This document shows positions 1 through 7,352 of a DNA stretch of 64,000 nt, piece after piece. The notes under the pieces were generated by a model. It saw nothing but the letters and a program-made list of their open reading frames with translations, did not search any database and was not told the origin of the DNA. Made by a program: the position numbers and the translations under genes. Source of the stretch: Pseudooceanicola antarcticus (GTDB lineage: Bacteria > Pseudomonadota > Alphaproteobacteria > Rhodobacterales > Rhodobacteraceae). The DNA is taken from assembly GCF_900215355.1 (NCBI RefSeq), contig NZ_OBEA01000008.1:1-64000 (forward strand), given 5' to 3'. The first letter of the stretch is position 1. The number at the start of each line of letters is the position of its first letter.

Positions 1-43
1 CTTGCTGCGCCTCAGCCCCGGACTGCGCCGCGCGCTCTCCTGA
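1..43 (+). CDS. C-terminal tail of an upstream gene (partial)
   Basis: Reading from base 2, an open frame gives 13 residues (LLRLSPGLRRALS) and stops at TGA 41-43, seven bases before a strong hairpin. The stop followed at once by a terminator suggests the end of a real rightward gene that starts outside the window. The tail is too short to identify a family. Confidence 0.4.
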   Translation, partial: LLRLSPGLRRALS

Positions 44-49
44 GACGGC

Positions 50-76
50 GGTGGCGGCCCACCTCGGGCCGCCACC
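50..76 (+). terminator. Hairpin terminator after the leftmost partial gene
   Basis: A perfect 11-bp stem (GGTGGCGGCCC / GGGCCGCCACC) with a 5-nt loop sits just after the stop at 43. There is no long T-run, so the call rests on position and stem strength. Confidence 0.6.
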
Positions 77-393
77 CACTTCGGCGCAGGTTCCTTAGTG
101 GCCCCATCGCTTACAGATCATTCCAACCGAAGTGGGCTTTTCCTCCAATTGGCCGAACACGAATACGTCGGTCCGCTAAAAGGTCAGGAGAATTTTGCCC
201 TGATTTCCAGACGCCCCGTCGGCGTGGGCCTTGCACCGGCCAAAGCCCATCGTTGCCCTTCGTACCAGGTGAAGCGGAGGACCGGGCCCTAGCGCCCTCC
301 ATCCTGCCACCGCGCTCATGCTGGTTTGCCCTGTCGGACATGAGGCCCGAACCGGGAGGTCCGGTTCGGGGTTCGGTCAATTGTCGGGAGCCC
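77..393. other. Intergenic stretch with no supported gene
   Basis: About 320 bases lie between the partial gene on the left and the leftward permease gene. Short open frames exist on both strands (for example 98-292 and 111-380), but none has a ribosome binding site or recognisable protein features. The only structured element is the hairpin at 346-370. The stretch may hold the promoter of a gene outside the window, or degenerate sequence. Confidence 0.5.
346..370 (-). terminator. Terminator of the BMP-type ABC operon
   Basis: A perfect 10-bp stem (CCCGAACCGG / CCGGTTCGGG) with a 5-nt loop lies 24 bases beyond the stop codon of the leftward permease gene at 394. Position and stem strength fit the terminator of the leftward operon 394-5003. 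Confidence 0.65.
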
Positions 394-1284
394 TCAGCGA
401 TCCCTGAGTTCTGAGTTTCCTCCGGACAGCTGAGGCCCGCGCAGGCGGCTTGAAACCCATATCGCCATCACGGTTGCAAGGTACGGCACCATCTGAAGCA
501 GGTCGTGCGGCACCCGGTCTCCGAGGACCAGCTGGGCACGGATCCCGAGGGTGCCCAGGACCGCGAAGAGGAATGCCGCCGCCGGAGCGGCCAGCGGGTG
601 GGAGGCGCCGAAAACGACCGCCGCAAAGGCCATGAAGCCGCGACCCGCCGTCATGCCCTGCGCAAAGAACTGCAGCGTCCCACCGGCAAGCTCGGCCCCG
701 CCGATGGCGCAGAGGATGCCACTGATCATCAGCGCGACCAGGCGTATCGCGGAGGGATTGCCGCCGACGCTGCGCAAGGCAAAGGGATGCTCGCCGCTGG
801 CCGACAGGCGCAGGCCGAAGCGTGTCCGCCGCAGCAGCAGCCACATGGCGGCGATCACCAGAGGCAGGGCCGCGACAAAGATCGACAGGACGCCAAACCG
901 GCCGAAGGCCTCGCCCAGGCGCGGCACGCCGAAGGGGGCGCTGACCGTGGCCTGGCTGCCGAAGATCGCTTCCACCGCCAGGGCCGTGCCGCCCAGCCCC
1001 AGCCCCGTCATGCCCAGGCCGGCGATGATCGGATTGGCGCGCAGCTTCTCGATGATGACCCACAGCAGAACCGAGGCCGCCACGCAGAGCAGGATGGCGA
1101 TCAGCATCGCCAGCGCGAAGGACCCGGTGGAGACGATGCCCAGGATCGTCGCGCAGGCGCCGATGATCATGATCCCCTCCAGCCCGAGGTGCCAGATGCC
1201 GGACCTTTGCGCGATGACGCCGGCGAGGGTGACATAGACCAGCGGTGTGCCCGACCGCAGGATGGCGATGAACAGGTCGATCAT
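394..1284 (-). CDS. BMP-type ABC transporter permease (YufQ-like), second permease
   Basis: This is an inner-membrane permease of 296 residues in the branched-chain/RbsC superfamily, of the type that partners BMP-family (nucleoside) binding proteins. The protein is almost wholly hydrophobic with eight or more likely helices. It carries the marker segment RSGIWHLGLEGIMIIGA near residues 25-45, which resembles the '(S)GxxNLGxEGxMxxGA' stretch of this family. The ATG at 1284 is chosen because it overlaps the stop of the preceding permease by four bases (ATGA); the open frame extends further upstream but only antisense to that gene. It is the last gene of a four-gene operon: binding protein, ATPase, permease, permease. 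Substrate is inferred to be a nucleoside or nucleobase from family precedent only. Confidence 0.88.
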   Translation of the reverse strand: MIDLFIAILRSGTPLVYVTLAGVIAQRSGIWHLGLEGIMIIGACATILGIVSTGSFALAMLIAILLCVAASVLLWVIIEKLRANPIIAGLGMTGLGLGGTALAVEAIFGSQATVSAPFGVPRLGEAFGRFGVLSIFVAALPLVIAAMWLLLRRTRFGLRLSASGEHPFALRSVGGNPSAIRLVALMISGILCAIGGAELAGGTLQFFAQGMTAGRGFMAFAAVVFGASHPLAAPAAAFLFAVLGTLGIRAQLVLGDRVPHDLLQMVPYLATVMAIWVSSRLRGPQLSGGNSELRDR

Positions 1285-2318
1285 GAGGAGGTCTCCTTGC
1301 GGCCGGTCAGCCGATCCAGGACGCGTGCGCGCGCCGTGATGACAAGTGCGATGGATGCGTTGATGACCTCGATCGCGGCGGCTGGCAGCCCGGCCATGAT
1401 CGGCAGGTAGAGCGCCGCCGCGGCAAGTCCGCCGAAGAACAGCGCCGCCGCCGCCATCCCGAGGATCGAGAAGTTGGCAACCAGCGCGACCAGCGTCGCG
1501 GTAAAGCCGTGCCCCGGCAGGAAGCCCGAGGCAATGCGCCCGGTGGGCCCGGCGAACTCGACGGCCCCCGCCAGACCGGCCAGCGCGCCGGACAGCAGGA
1601 AGCTGGACAGCCCGATGCGCCAGGACGATGCGCCCTGCCAGCGCACCATGGTGCCGTTGCGCCCGGCCAGCCCCGAGAGCACGCCGAAGGCGGTCCGGTT
1701 GACAAGCAGCCAGATCGCCACGCCCACCACCAGGGCCAGCCCCAGTGTCATCGGCGACACGCCGCTGCTGTCCGAGATGCGATAGGCCGGAGGCAGCACC
1801 GGGCTCGAGGCCTGCTGACCCGATCCCGCCGGATCCTTCAGGGGCCCCGAGGTGACCCATACCAGCAGGAGCCCGGCGATGAAGTTGCCCATCAGCGTGG
1901 TGATGACTTCATCGGTGCCCGAGCCCAGCTTCATCAGCGCCGGCCAGAGCGCCCAGAGCGCCCCGCCCATCATGCCCGCGCAGAGGATCGCCGGGATCAC
2001 CAAGAAGGCGGGACCGCCGTTCAACCCCTGCGCCGCCGTGGCCGCGAAGATGGCCCCCAGGTAGAACTGCCCCTGCGCGCCGATATTGAAGAACCCGGCG
2101 CGAAAGGCGATGCTGACGCCGGTGGCCGTCAGGAACAGCGGCACGCCCCACCTCAGGCTGTTTTCGAAAGCGCCCGAGCGCAGGAAGGCGCCTTCGGCAA
2201 CCGAGGTGAGCACCAGCAACGCGTTGTAGCCAAGCCCCTGCATCAGGGCGGCGCAAAGCGCCAGTGCAAGGCAGACAAAGACCAGGCTGCGCGCAACGGT
2301 GGCAAGGGGAGTGATCAC
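1281..2318 (-). CDS. BMP-type ABC transporter permease (YufP-like), first permease
   Basis: This is a 345-residue integral membrane permease of the nucleoside/BMP ABC subfamily. The segment FRAGFFNIGAQGQFYLGAIFA (near residue 70) is the typical conserved loop of this permease type, and the remainder is a run of hydrophobic helices. The start is a GTG at 2318, overlapping the stop of the ATPase gene by four bases (GTGA); no ATG lies near it. It overlaps the next permease by four bases as well, so the three membrane-complex genes are translationally coupled. The two permeases are assumed to form a heterodimer in the inner membrane. Confidence 0.87.
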   Translation of the reverse strand: MITPLATVARSLVFVCLALALCAALMQGLGYNALLVLTSVAEGAFLRSGAFENSLRWGVPLFLTATGVSIAFRAGFFNIGAQGQFYLGAIFAATAAQGLNGGPAFLVIPAILCAGMMGGALWALWPALMKLGSGTDEVITTLMGNFIAGLLLVWVTSGPLKDPAGSGQQASSPVLPPAYRISDSSGVSPMTLGLALVVGVAIWLLVNRTAFGVLSGLAGRNGTMVRWQGASSWRIGLSSFLLSGALAGLAGAVEFAGPTGRIASGFLPGHGFTATLVALVANFSILGMAAAALFFGGLAAAALYLPIMAGLPAAAIEVINASIALVITARARVLDRLTGRKETSS

Positions 2319-3871
2319 AGGGCTTCTCCTTGAGTTGCCGCGCCTGTCATCGCGGCGCCAACGGCGTTCAGGCTGTAGGGGGGCGAGAACCTGCCGGAAA
2401 TTCGGCCCGACAGCATGACCGCGACCCGGTCCGAAATATCGAACAGCTCGTCCAGGTCGGACGAGATCACCAGCACCGCAGCGCCGCGATCGCGGGCGGC
2501 GCGCAGCGCCTGCCAGACAAAGGACGTGGCCCCGATATCCAGGCCGCGGGTCGGCTGGGCCGCAATGATCAGCCGGGCGCCAGGATCGATTTCGCGCGCC
2601 AGGATCACCTTTTGCGCATTGCCCCCGGAGAGCGATCCAGCCGGCTGCGCCGGGCTGTGATAGCGCACGTTCCACTCATCCAGGGCGGACTTGCAATCGC
2701 GGCGCAGGCGATCTGGGCGCACCGGGGAAAGCAGGCTGCGTTGCAGCAGGCCGCCTGCGCTCCAGTTCTCCCAAAGGCTGCTGCTGAGGCTGAGACCCTC
2801 GGTGTTGCGTTCAAAGGGAATGATGCGTAGCCCCGCCGCGCGGCGGGCGCCCAGGGGCCTGCGGCCCACATCCTGCCCCCCCAGCAGGATACGCCCGCCC
2901 TGCACGGTGGCCAGCCCGGCGATGGCGCGCACCAGGGCCTTCTGGCCGTTGCCTTCGACACCTGCGATGCCGAGGATCTCGCCAGGCGCGATCCGGAGGT
3001 CGACGCCTTCAAGCCCCGGCCCCTCGCTGTCGGCGCCGGTGTGCAGGGCGTGGAGTTCAAGCGCGGGCGTCTGAGTGGAAAAGCTTGCCGCAGAGGCCGG
3101 CCCGGCCTCGGGCCGCGCAGCCTGGATACCCGGTGCGGGGCCTGCCGCGCCAACGATCAGCCGGGTCAGCTCCGCTTCGTCGATGGCCGCAGCCGGGCGC
3201 GGGCCGTCGACCAGACACCCCGCGCGCAGCACGCTGAGGGTATCCGCGATCGCCAGCACTTCACGGATCTTGTGCAGGATCAGGATCACGGTGACTCCGC
3301 TGGCCTTGAGACGCCGCACACGTGCGAAGAGGGTCTCGATGCCAAGCGGTGTCAGTACGGCGGTCGGTTCGTCCAGGATCAGCACGCGGGCCTGGGTGAT
3401 CAGGGCGCGGGCGATCTCCACACCCTGCTGGCTTTCGACCGGCAGGTCGCGAATACGCTGCGCCGGATCGGCGATCACCTGGAGGTCACTCAGGTGCTGC
3501 CGCCAACGCCGCCGGAGGCCGCGCCGTGAAAAAAGGGATCCCTTGCCACTGGCCCCGAACTCCATCGCCTCGGAGACGGTGAAGGAGGGCGGCAGGGCAA
3601 AGCTCTGATGCACCAGCTCGACCCCGGCGGCCCGCGCCGCAGCCACCTGGCCCGTGCGGATCGGCTGCCCGTGGATCGCAACCTCGCCCTCGGCGGGCTG
3701 AACGAGGCCCGCCGCGACACGGGCGAAGGTGGTCTTGCCTGCGCCGTTCTGGCCGACCACCGCGTGGATCAACCCCTGGGCGAAAGCCGCCGTGACGCCG
3801 GACAGCGCGGTGACATCGCCGTAGCGGACAGTCACGTCTCGGCACTCAAGGGCGGGAGCGTTGGAGGTCAT
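2315..3871 (-). CDS. BMP-type ABC transporter ATP-binding protein (double NBD, YufO-like)
   Basis: This 518-residue cytoplasmic protein has two tandem ABC ATPase domains and energises the BMP-type importer. In domain 1 the Walker A motif GQNGAGKT is at residues 40-47 and Walker B is VLILDEPTA, but the signature is degenerate (ESQQG). In domain 2 the P-loop is degenerate (GVEGNGQK), the signature is LSGGN, and the Walker B region reads AAQPTRGLD, which lacks the catalytic Glu. This asymmetry is normal for the sugar/nucleoside subfamily. The gene lies 70 bases after the binding-protein gene, with a hairpin between, and overlaps the following permease by four bases. Confidence 0.92.
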   Translation of the reverse strand: MTSNAPALECRDVTVRYGDVTALSGVTAAFAQGLIHAVVGQNGAGKTTFARVAAGLVQPAEGEVAIHGQPIRTGQVAAARAAGVELVHQSFALPPSFTVSEAMEFGASGKGSLFSRRGLRRRWRQHLSDLQVIADPAQRIRDLPVESQQGVEIARALITQARVLILDEPTAVLTPLGIETLFARVRRLKASGVTVILILHKIREVLAIADTLSVLRAGCLVDGPRPAAAIDEAELTRLIVGAAGPAPGIQAARPEAGPASAASFSTQTPALELHALHTGADSEGPGLEGVDLRIAPGEILGIAGVEGNGQKALVRAIAGLATVQGGRILLGGQDVGRRPLGARRAAGLRIIPFERNTEGLSLSSSLWENWSAGGLLQRSLLSPVRPDRLRRDCKSALDEWNVRYHSPAQPAGSLSGGNAQKVILAREIDPGARLIIAAQPTRGLDIGATSFVWQALRAARDRGAAVLVISSDLDELFDISDRVAVMLSGRISGRFSPPYSLNAVGAAMTGAATQGEAL

Positions 3872-3905
3872 GCGGGCTTCCTGGGGTCAGTTGATCGGAA
3901 GGGCG

Positions 3906-3929
3906 CCGGGGCCAGGATGGCGGCCCCGG
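3906..3929 (-). terminator. Attenuator-like hairpin between binding-protein and ATPase genes
   Basis: A perfect 8-bp GC stem (CCGGGGCC / GGCCCCGG) with an 8-nt loop lies in the 70-base gap between the binding-protein gene and the ATPase gene. It is not followed by a T-run. It probably protects or terminates part of the transcript so that the binding protein is made in excess. Confidence 0.45.
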
Positions 3930-3941
3930 AGGAGAGGCAGG

Positions 3942-5003
3942 TCAGAGCGTGGTGTCGAAGGGCACTTCGACGGTGCCTTCCATGATCTGCTGCTTGATCG
4001 CCTCGACCTCGGGCCAGATCTCTTCGATCCTGCTGACCTGAGCCTCGGGGCCTTCCTCGGCGAAGACGGGCGAGGCGATGAAATCGATCACCCCCGTGCC
4101 CAGGCCGGTACTGACATGACCGCCGGTCCAGCCGTCGGCCATGGCACGGCTGACTTCGTTGTAGAGCGACTGCCCAAAGTCGAGCGAGACCAGCGTGGCC
4201 ACGGTTGCCGGGCCCAGCCTGTACTGCGCAGGAGAGATCGCGCTGACCATGCGGCCGTCGGCCTCGTTCGCGGCGGCGATGATGCCGCCATCGGTGGCCG
4301 CGGCGTCGGTCTGGATGAAATCCGCGCCCTCGGTGTACATCTGCGTCGCGATCTCCTGGCCCTTGGCGGGATCCTGGAAGGAGCCGGCGAAGGCGGACAG
4401 CACCTTGATGTCCGGGTTCACCGACAACGCGCCGGCCTTCATCGCGTTCAGGTCAGCATTCAGCGTCGGCAGCGAGGCACCGCCCACGTAGCCGATCTTG
4501 CCCGTTTCGCTCATCAGTGCGCCGAAAACCCCCGAGAGGTAGCAGCCCAGGTGATAGTCATAGGAGATCGTCGCCACGTTGGGCAGCGCCGGTTCGATCG
4601 GGTCGGCGTAAAGCTGGATCCACTTGGTGCCGGGATATTGAGGCGCCAGAGCCTTCACCGGCGCGCCGACCTCGGCGAAGGTGGTGACGATGACGCTGGC
4701 CCCGGCATCGCCCAGGGTGCGGAAGATCGTCTCGTAGGTGGCGGGATCCTGGGCATAGATGGCGCGGGCCGTCATGCCGGTTTCCTCCGCCAGGTCCTGC
4801 AGACGGGCGATCATGGAATCGACCGGGCCGTTGTCGCCCGCAGCCTGGGTATGCACAAGCGCAAGCATGCCCCCGTCGGCCCGTGCCACGCCGCTGCCCG
4901 CAGTCATGGACAGGCACAGGACCAGCCCAGCGGTAGCGCCCCGCAGAAACGCCCGACGGCGGAGGCGGGCCGAATTTCGGCGATTTGTCTTGTCTTTGTT
5001 CAT
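3942..5003 (-). CDS. BMP-family ABC transporter substrate-binding protein, Tat signal
   Basis: This periplasmic binding protein of 353 residues belongs to the BMP/Med (PnrA-like) family, which binds purine nucleosides or related compounds. The N terminus has a twin-arginine signal (RRRAFLRG, residues about 17-24), a hydrophobic core and an A-x-A-like cleavage region (GVARAD), so it is likely exported folded. Family features include 'IVTTFAEVGAPVKALAPQYPGTKW' type segments and the C-terminal lobe with 'GADFIQTDAAATDGG'. It is the first gene of the leftward operon. A TGACA-N4-TGTCA palindrome at 5085-5098 in the divergent promoter probably controls it. The ligand cannot be read from sequence. 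Confidence 0.9.
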   Translation of the reverse strand: MNKDKTNRRNSARLRRRAFLRGATAGLVLCLSMTAGSGVARADGGMLALVHTQAAGDNGPVDSMIARLQDLAEETGMTARAIYAQDPATYETIFRTLGDAGASVIVTTFAEVGAPVKALAPQYPGTKWIQLYADPIEPALPNVATISYDYHLGCYLSGVFGALMSETGKIGYVGGASLPTLNADLNAMKAGALSVNPDIKVLSAFAGSFQDPAKGQEIATQMYTEGADFIQTDAAATDGGIIAAANEADGRMVSAISPAQYRLGPATVATLVSLDFGQSLYNEVSRAMADGWTGGHVSTGLGTGVIDFIASPVFAEEGPEAQVSRIEEIWPEVEAIKQQIMEGTVEVPFDTTL

Positions 5004-5084
5004 GTGACGTCCCTTCCCTATTCCCGTTAACCTGTTCTCATCCCGCCACCATGCCGGGGCGATAGGGGAAAACTGGTTTTAAGC

Positions 5085-5098
5085 TGACACCTGTGTCA
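5085..5098. promoter_or_regulatory. Candidate TetR operator, divergent promoter
   Basis: TGACACCTGTGTCA has 6-bp inverted arms around a 2-nt centre. It lies 82 bases upstream of the BMP binding-protein start and 103 bases before the TetR start. Two more sites with the TGACA-N4-TGTCA pattern flank the far end of the tetR gene. On the minus strand the right arm overlaps a TTGACA -35-like hexamer, as expected for a repressor site. Confidence 0.65.
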
Positions 5099-5200
5099 AC
5101 TTAATTTCAGATGACGCCTTGCAGATGGGATGATAGCCCTGACCTTGCGCGGCTTTTTTGCGCATTTCGGAGGCACCGGGTCACGAAAGGGGATCGGATA

Positions 5201-5875
5201 GTGGACGACAGCTCGAGGAAGACATCCAGCAAGGCGCGTCGCGGTCGCGCGACAGAGGCAAGCGACGAGCGCATCCGGGAACGCGCCACCCGCACCATCC
5301 TGCGCGCCGCGGCAGAGCTTTTCGCCGAAAAGGGCTACGACGGGGTCAGCATGCTGCAGATCGCCAAGGCCTCGGGCCTGCCGCGCGCGAACGTCTACTA
5401 CTACTTCGACGCGAAAGAGGACATCTATCGCGCCCTGATCAGCGAGCTGATCCACGGGTGGGAGCTGGCCCTGCGCCACTTTTCACCCGAATCCGACCCG
5501 AAAGAAGCGTTTTCCGCGTATATTCGCGCCAAGCTCGACTATGGCCGCCACCACCCGATCCAGTCGCGTCTCTTCGCCACCGAAATCATGGGCGGGGCCA
5601 AGTTCCTGACCCGACGCGATCGCGACTACATGCATGCGCTGACCAAGGAACGGATCCTGGTGCTCGAGCAATGGATGGACGAGGGGCGCATCCGCAGGGT
5701 CGATGCGCGCCATCTGCTGATGCTGCTGTGGGGGGCGACCCAGTTCCTGACGCTGTCCGAACCGGTGGCCTGCGACACCCTCGAGACCGGCACGCTCAAG
5801 CCGGCCGACTTCGATGCCGCAGCCGAAGCGATTTCAGCGATCGTACTGGGAGGAGTGCTGCCCAACTCGAACTGA
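5201..5875 (+). CDS. TetR/AcrR-family transcriptional regulator, RutR-like
   Basis: This is a one-component repressor of 224 residues. The N-terminal helix-turn-helix is clear (SMLQIAKASGLPRANVYYYFDAKEDIYRALI in two parts, residues about 50-80). The C-terminal part, including an LLWGATQFLTLSEPV-like stretch, resembles the RutR/YcdC ligand domain, which in E. coli senses uracil or thymine. The GTG at 5201 is chosen because a GAAAGGGGA ribosome binding site lies just before it; the open frame continues upstream without support. It sits between the BMP importer (divergent) and an SDR-cupin pair (same strand), and palindromes lie on both sides, so it likely represses both directions and itself. 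The effector is inferred, not shown. Confidence 0.85.
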   Translation: MDDSSRKTSSKARRGRATEASDERIRERATRTILRAAAELFAEKGYDGVSMLQIAKASGLPRANVYYYFDAKEDIYRALISELIHGWELALRHFSPESDPKEAFSAYIRAKLDYGRHHPIQSRLFATEIMGGAKFLTRRDRDYMHALTKERILVLEQWMDEGRIRRVDARHLLMLLWGATQFLTLSEPVACDTLETGTLKPADFDAAAEAISAIVLGGVLPNSN

Positions 5876-5877
5876 GC

Positions 5878-5891
5878 TGACACTTCTGTCA
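5878..5891. promoter_or_regulatory. Candidate TetR operator, SDR promoter (site 1)
   Basis: TGACACTTCTGTCA matches the TGACA-N4-TGTCA pattern and lies immediately after the tetR stop codon. Its centre is 34 bp from the next palindrome, about three helical turns, so two dimers could bind the same face. Confidence 0.6.
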
Positions 5892-5911
5892 TTTTTTCCA
5901 TCTGCGAAAGT

Positions 5912-5925
5912 TGACATTAATGTCA
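5912..5925. promoter_or_regulatory. Candidate TetR operator, SDR promoter (site 2)
   Basis: TGACATTAATGTCA is a perfect 14-bp palindrome and the best copy of the TGACA-N4-TGTCA motif. Its left arm is part of a TTGACA hexamer (5911-5916). It lies 70 bases upstream of the ATG of the SDR gene. Confidence 0.68.
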
Positions 5926-5994
5926 GCTTTATGCCTTGCTGAGACCGTGGCCTGCCGTCGGCGGCCTGATCCAACATTCTCACAGCAGGGCCCC

Positions 5995-6825
5995 ATGGCA
6001 GCATTCACCTTTTCCTCGCAGCATCGCAGACCCCTGCCGGTCCGCGATGCCGACCCGCATCCGATCCACGCCGGCAAGCGCTTCCTGGTCCTCGGGGCCA
6101 CGGGCGGCGTCGGCTCTGAAACCTGCGCCCTTCTGCAGGCCCAGGGCGCCGCGGTCTTTGCCGCCGATCTCTCGGCCGAGAAGATCGCGCAACTGTCCGA
6201 CACGCTGAACATCCCCGGCGCGACCGTCGACATCGGCTCGGAGACCGAAACCGCCGCCTGTGTCGAGGCCGCGATCACCGCCCTTGGCGGGCTGGATGGC
6301 CTGGTCAACTGCATCGGCATCGCAGAGCATTTCGCGCCGCTCGACACCAAGCGGTCCCAATGGCAGCGCACGATGGAGATCAACGTGATCGGCGGCTACG
6401 AAGCCGCTGCCCTGGTTGCCAAGCACCTGATCGCCGCAGGCCGCCCCGGCGCCATGGTCAACATTGCCTCAGAAGCGGGAAAGAAGGGCCATTCGGAAAC
6501 CATGCTGGCCTACAGCGTCAGCAAGGCGGCCGTCATCAGCCTGACCCGGATGCTGTCCGAGGCCCTGGCCACCCACGACATCAACGTGAACTGCCTCTGC
6601 CCCGGCAGCATCGCCACGCCCATGCTACAGGATGTCGCCGAGCAGTTCGCCGACATGACGGGTGGCGCGCAGACGGACATCTTCGACAGCATGATCAGCA
6701 CCCAGATGCACTGCCACGTTCAGCCATCCGAAGTGGCCGGAGCGATTTCCTTCCTGTTGAGCGACGCGGCCCTGCCGATCCGGGGCCAGGCCATCAACGT
6801 GGATGGCGGCGATACCCCCTATTGA
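5995..6825 (+). CDS. SDR-family NAD(P)-dependent oxidoreductase
   Basis: This is a cytoplasmic short-chain dehydrogenase/reductase of 276 residues. It has an N-terminal extension of about 28 residues before the Rossmann fold, with the glycine motif GATGGVG at 34-40, and the catalytic set S159, Y173 and K177 (YSVSK). The C terminus INVDGGDTPY is typical of classical SDRs. The canonical NNAG motif is NCIG here. The ATG at 5995 is chosen as the first methionine after the operator region; the frame is open further upstream through the palindrome at 5912, which argues against an earlier start. It is followed 10 bases later by a cupin gene. Substrate unknown; co-regulation with the BMP importer suggests it acts on the imported compound or a product of it. 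Confidence 0.85.
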   Translation: MAAFTFSSQHRRPLPVRDADPHPIHAGKRFLVLGATGGVGSETCALLQAQGAAVFAADLSAEKIAQLSDTLNIPGATVDIGSETETAACVEAAITALGGLDGLVNCIGIAEHFAPLDTKRSQWQRTMEINVIGGYEAAALVAKHLIAAGRPGAMVNIASEAGKKGHSETMLAYSVSKAAVISLTRMLSEALATHDINVNCLCPGSIATPMLQDVAEQFADMTGGAQTDIFDSMISTQMHCHVQPSEVAGAISFLLSDAALPIRGQAINVDGGDTPY

Positions 6826-6835
6826 GGAGAAACCA

Positions 6836-7261
6836 ATGACCCCGACACCTGAACACTACATCAAGGCCCTGAACCTGGAACCTCACGCCGAGGGCGGCTG
6901 GTACAATCGCAAATGGCGCGAGGACGACGGGACGGAGCGCGGCTCGGCCTCGGCGATCTACTATCTCCTGGAGGAAGGTCAGAAAAGCGCCTGGCACCGC
7001 AACACCTTCGCGGAAATGTGGCTTTGGCATGCCGGCCACCCGCTGATCATTGAAACCTGTTCCGACCAGGACGGGCCGGTCAGCCGGCAGACCGTGGATC
7101 AGTTGCACCCGCAAGGTTTCGTGGCCAAGGACCTGTGGCAGACGGCCCGCCCCGTGTCGGGCTGGACGCTGGTCACCTGCGTCGTCTCGCCGGGCTTCGA
7201 CGTGTCCGGTTGGGAACTGGCGCCGGAAGGGTGGGCGCCCTCCGCTGGGCTCAAGGCCTGA
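6836..7261 (+). CDS. DUF985 (cupin_5) family protein
   Basis: This is a small protein of 141 residues with the features of the DUF985/cupin_5 family: an N-terminal helix followed by HAEGGWYNR, SAIYYLL, a metal-box-like WHRNTFAEMWLWHAGHPL stretch, and a C-terminal GWTLVTCVVSPGFD strand. The family is a single-domain beta barrel with structures known but no settled function. The ATG at 6836 follows a GAGGAGA ribosome binding site. It is 10 bases behind the SDR and is followed by a strong terminator, so it closes the tetR-side operon. A role in metabolism of the compound imported by the BMP system is inference only. Confidence 0.82.
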   Translation: MTPTPEHYIKALNLEPHAEGGWYNRKWREDDGTERGSASAIYYLLEEGQKSAWHRNTFAEMWLWHAGHPLIIETCSDQDGPVSRQTVDQLHPQGFVAKDLWQTARPVSGWTLVTCVVSPGFDVSGWELAPEGWAPSAGLKA

Positions 7262-7285
7262 ACGCTCGCCGCACAAAACGTCACG

Positions 7286-7312
7286 GTGGGGGCGCCCTGT
7301 CAGCGCCCCCAC
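7286..7312. terminator. Terminator between convergent cupin and AraC genes
   Basis: A perfect 10-bp stem (GTGGGGGCGC / GCGCCCCCAC) with a 7-nt loop lies between the stop of the cupin gene (7261) and the stop of the leftward AraC gene (7353). It can serve both directions. Confidence 0.7.
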
Positions 7313-7352
7313 GCTCGCGTTCCGCTCGCCTCCCACGAAAGGCCCGCAGGCC

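Noticed and set aside
98-380. Two short open frames at the left end (64 and 89 codons on opposite strands)
   Set aside because: They overlap each other, have no ribosome binding site and show no recognisable domain; treated as non-coding.
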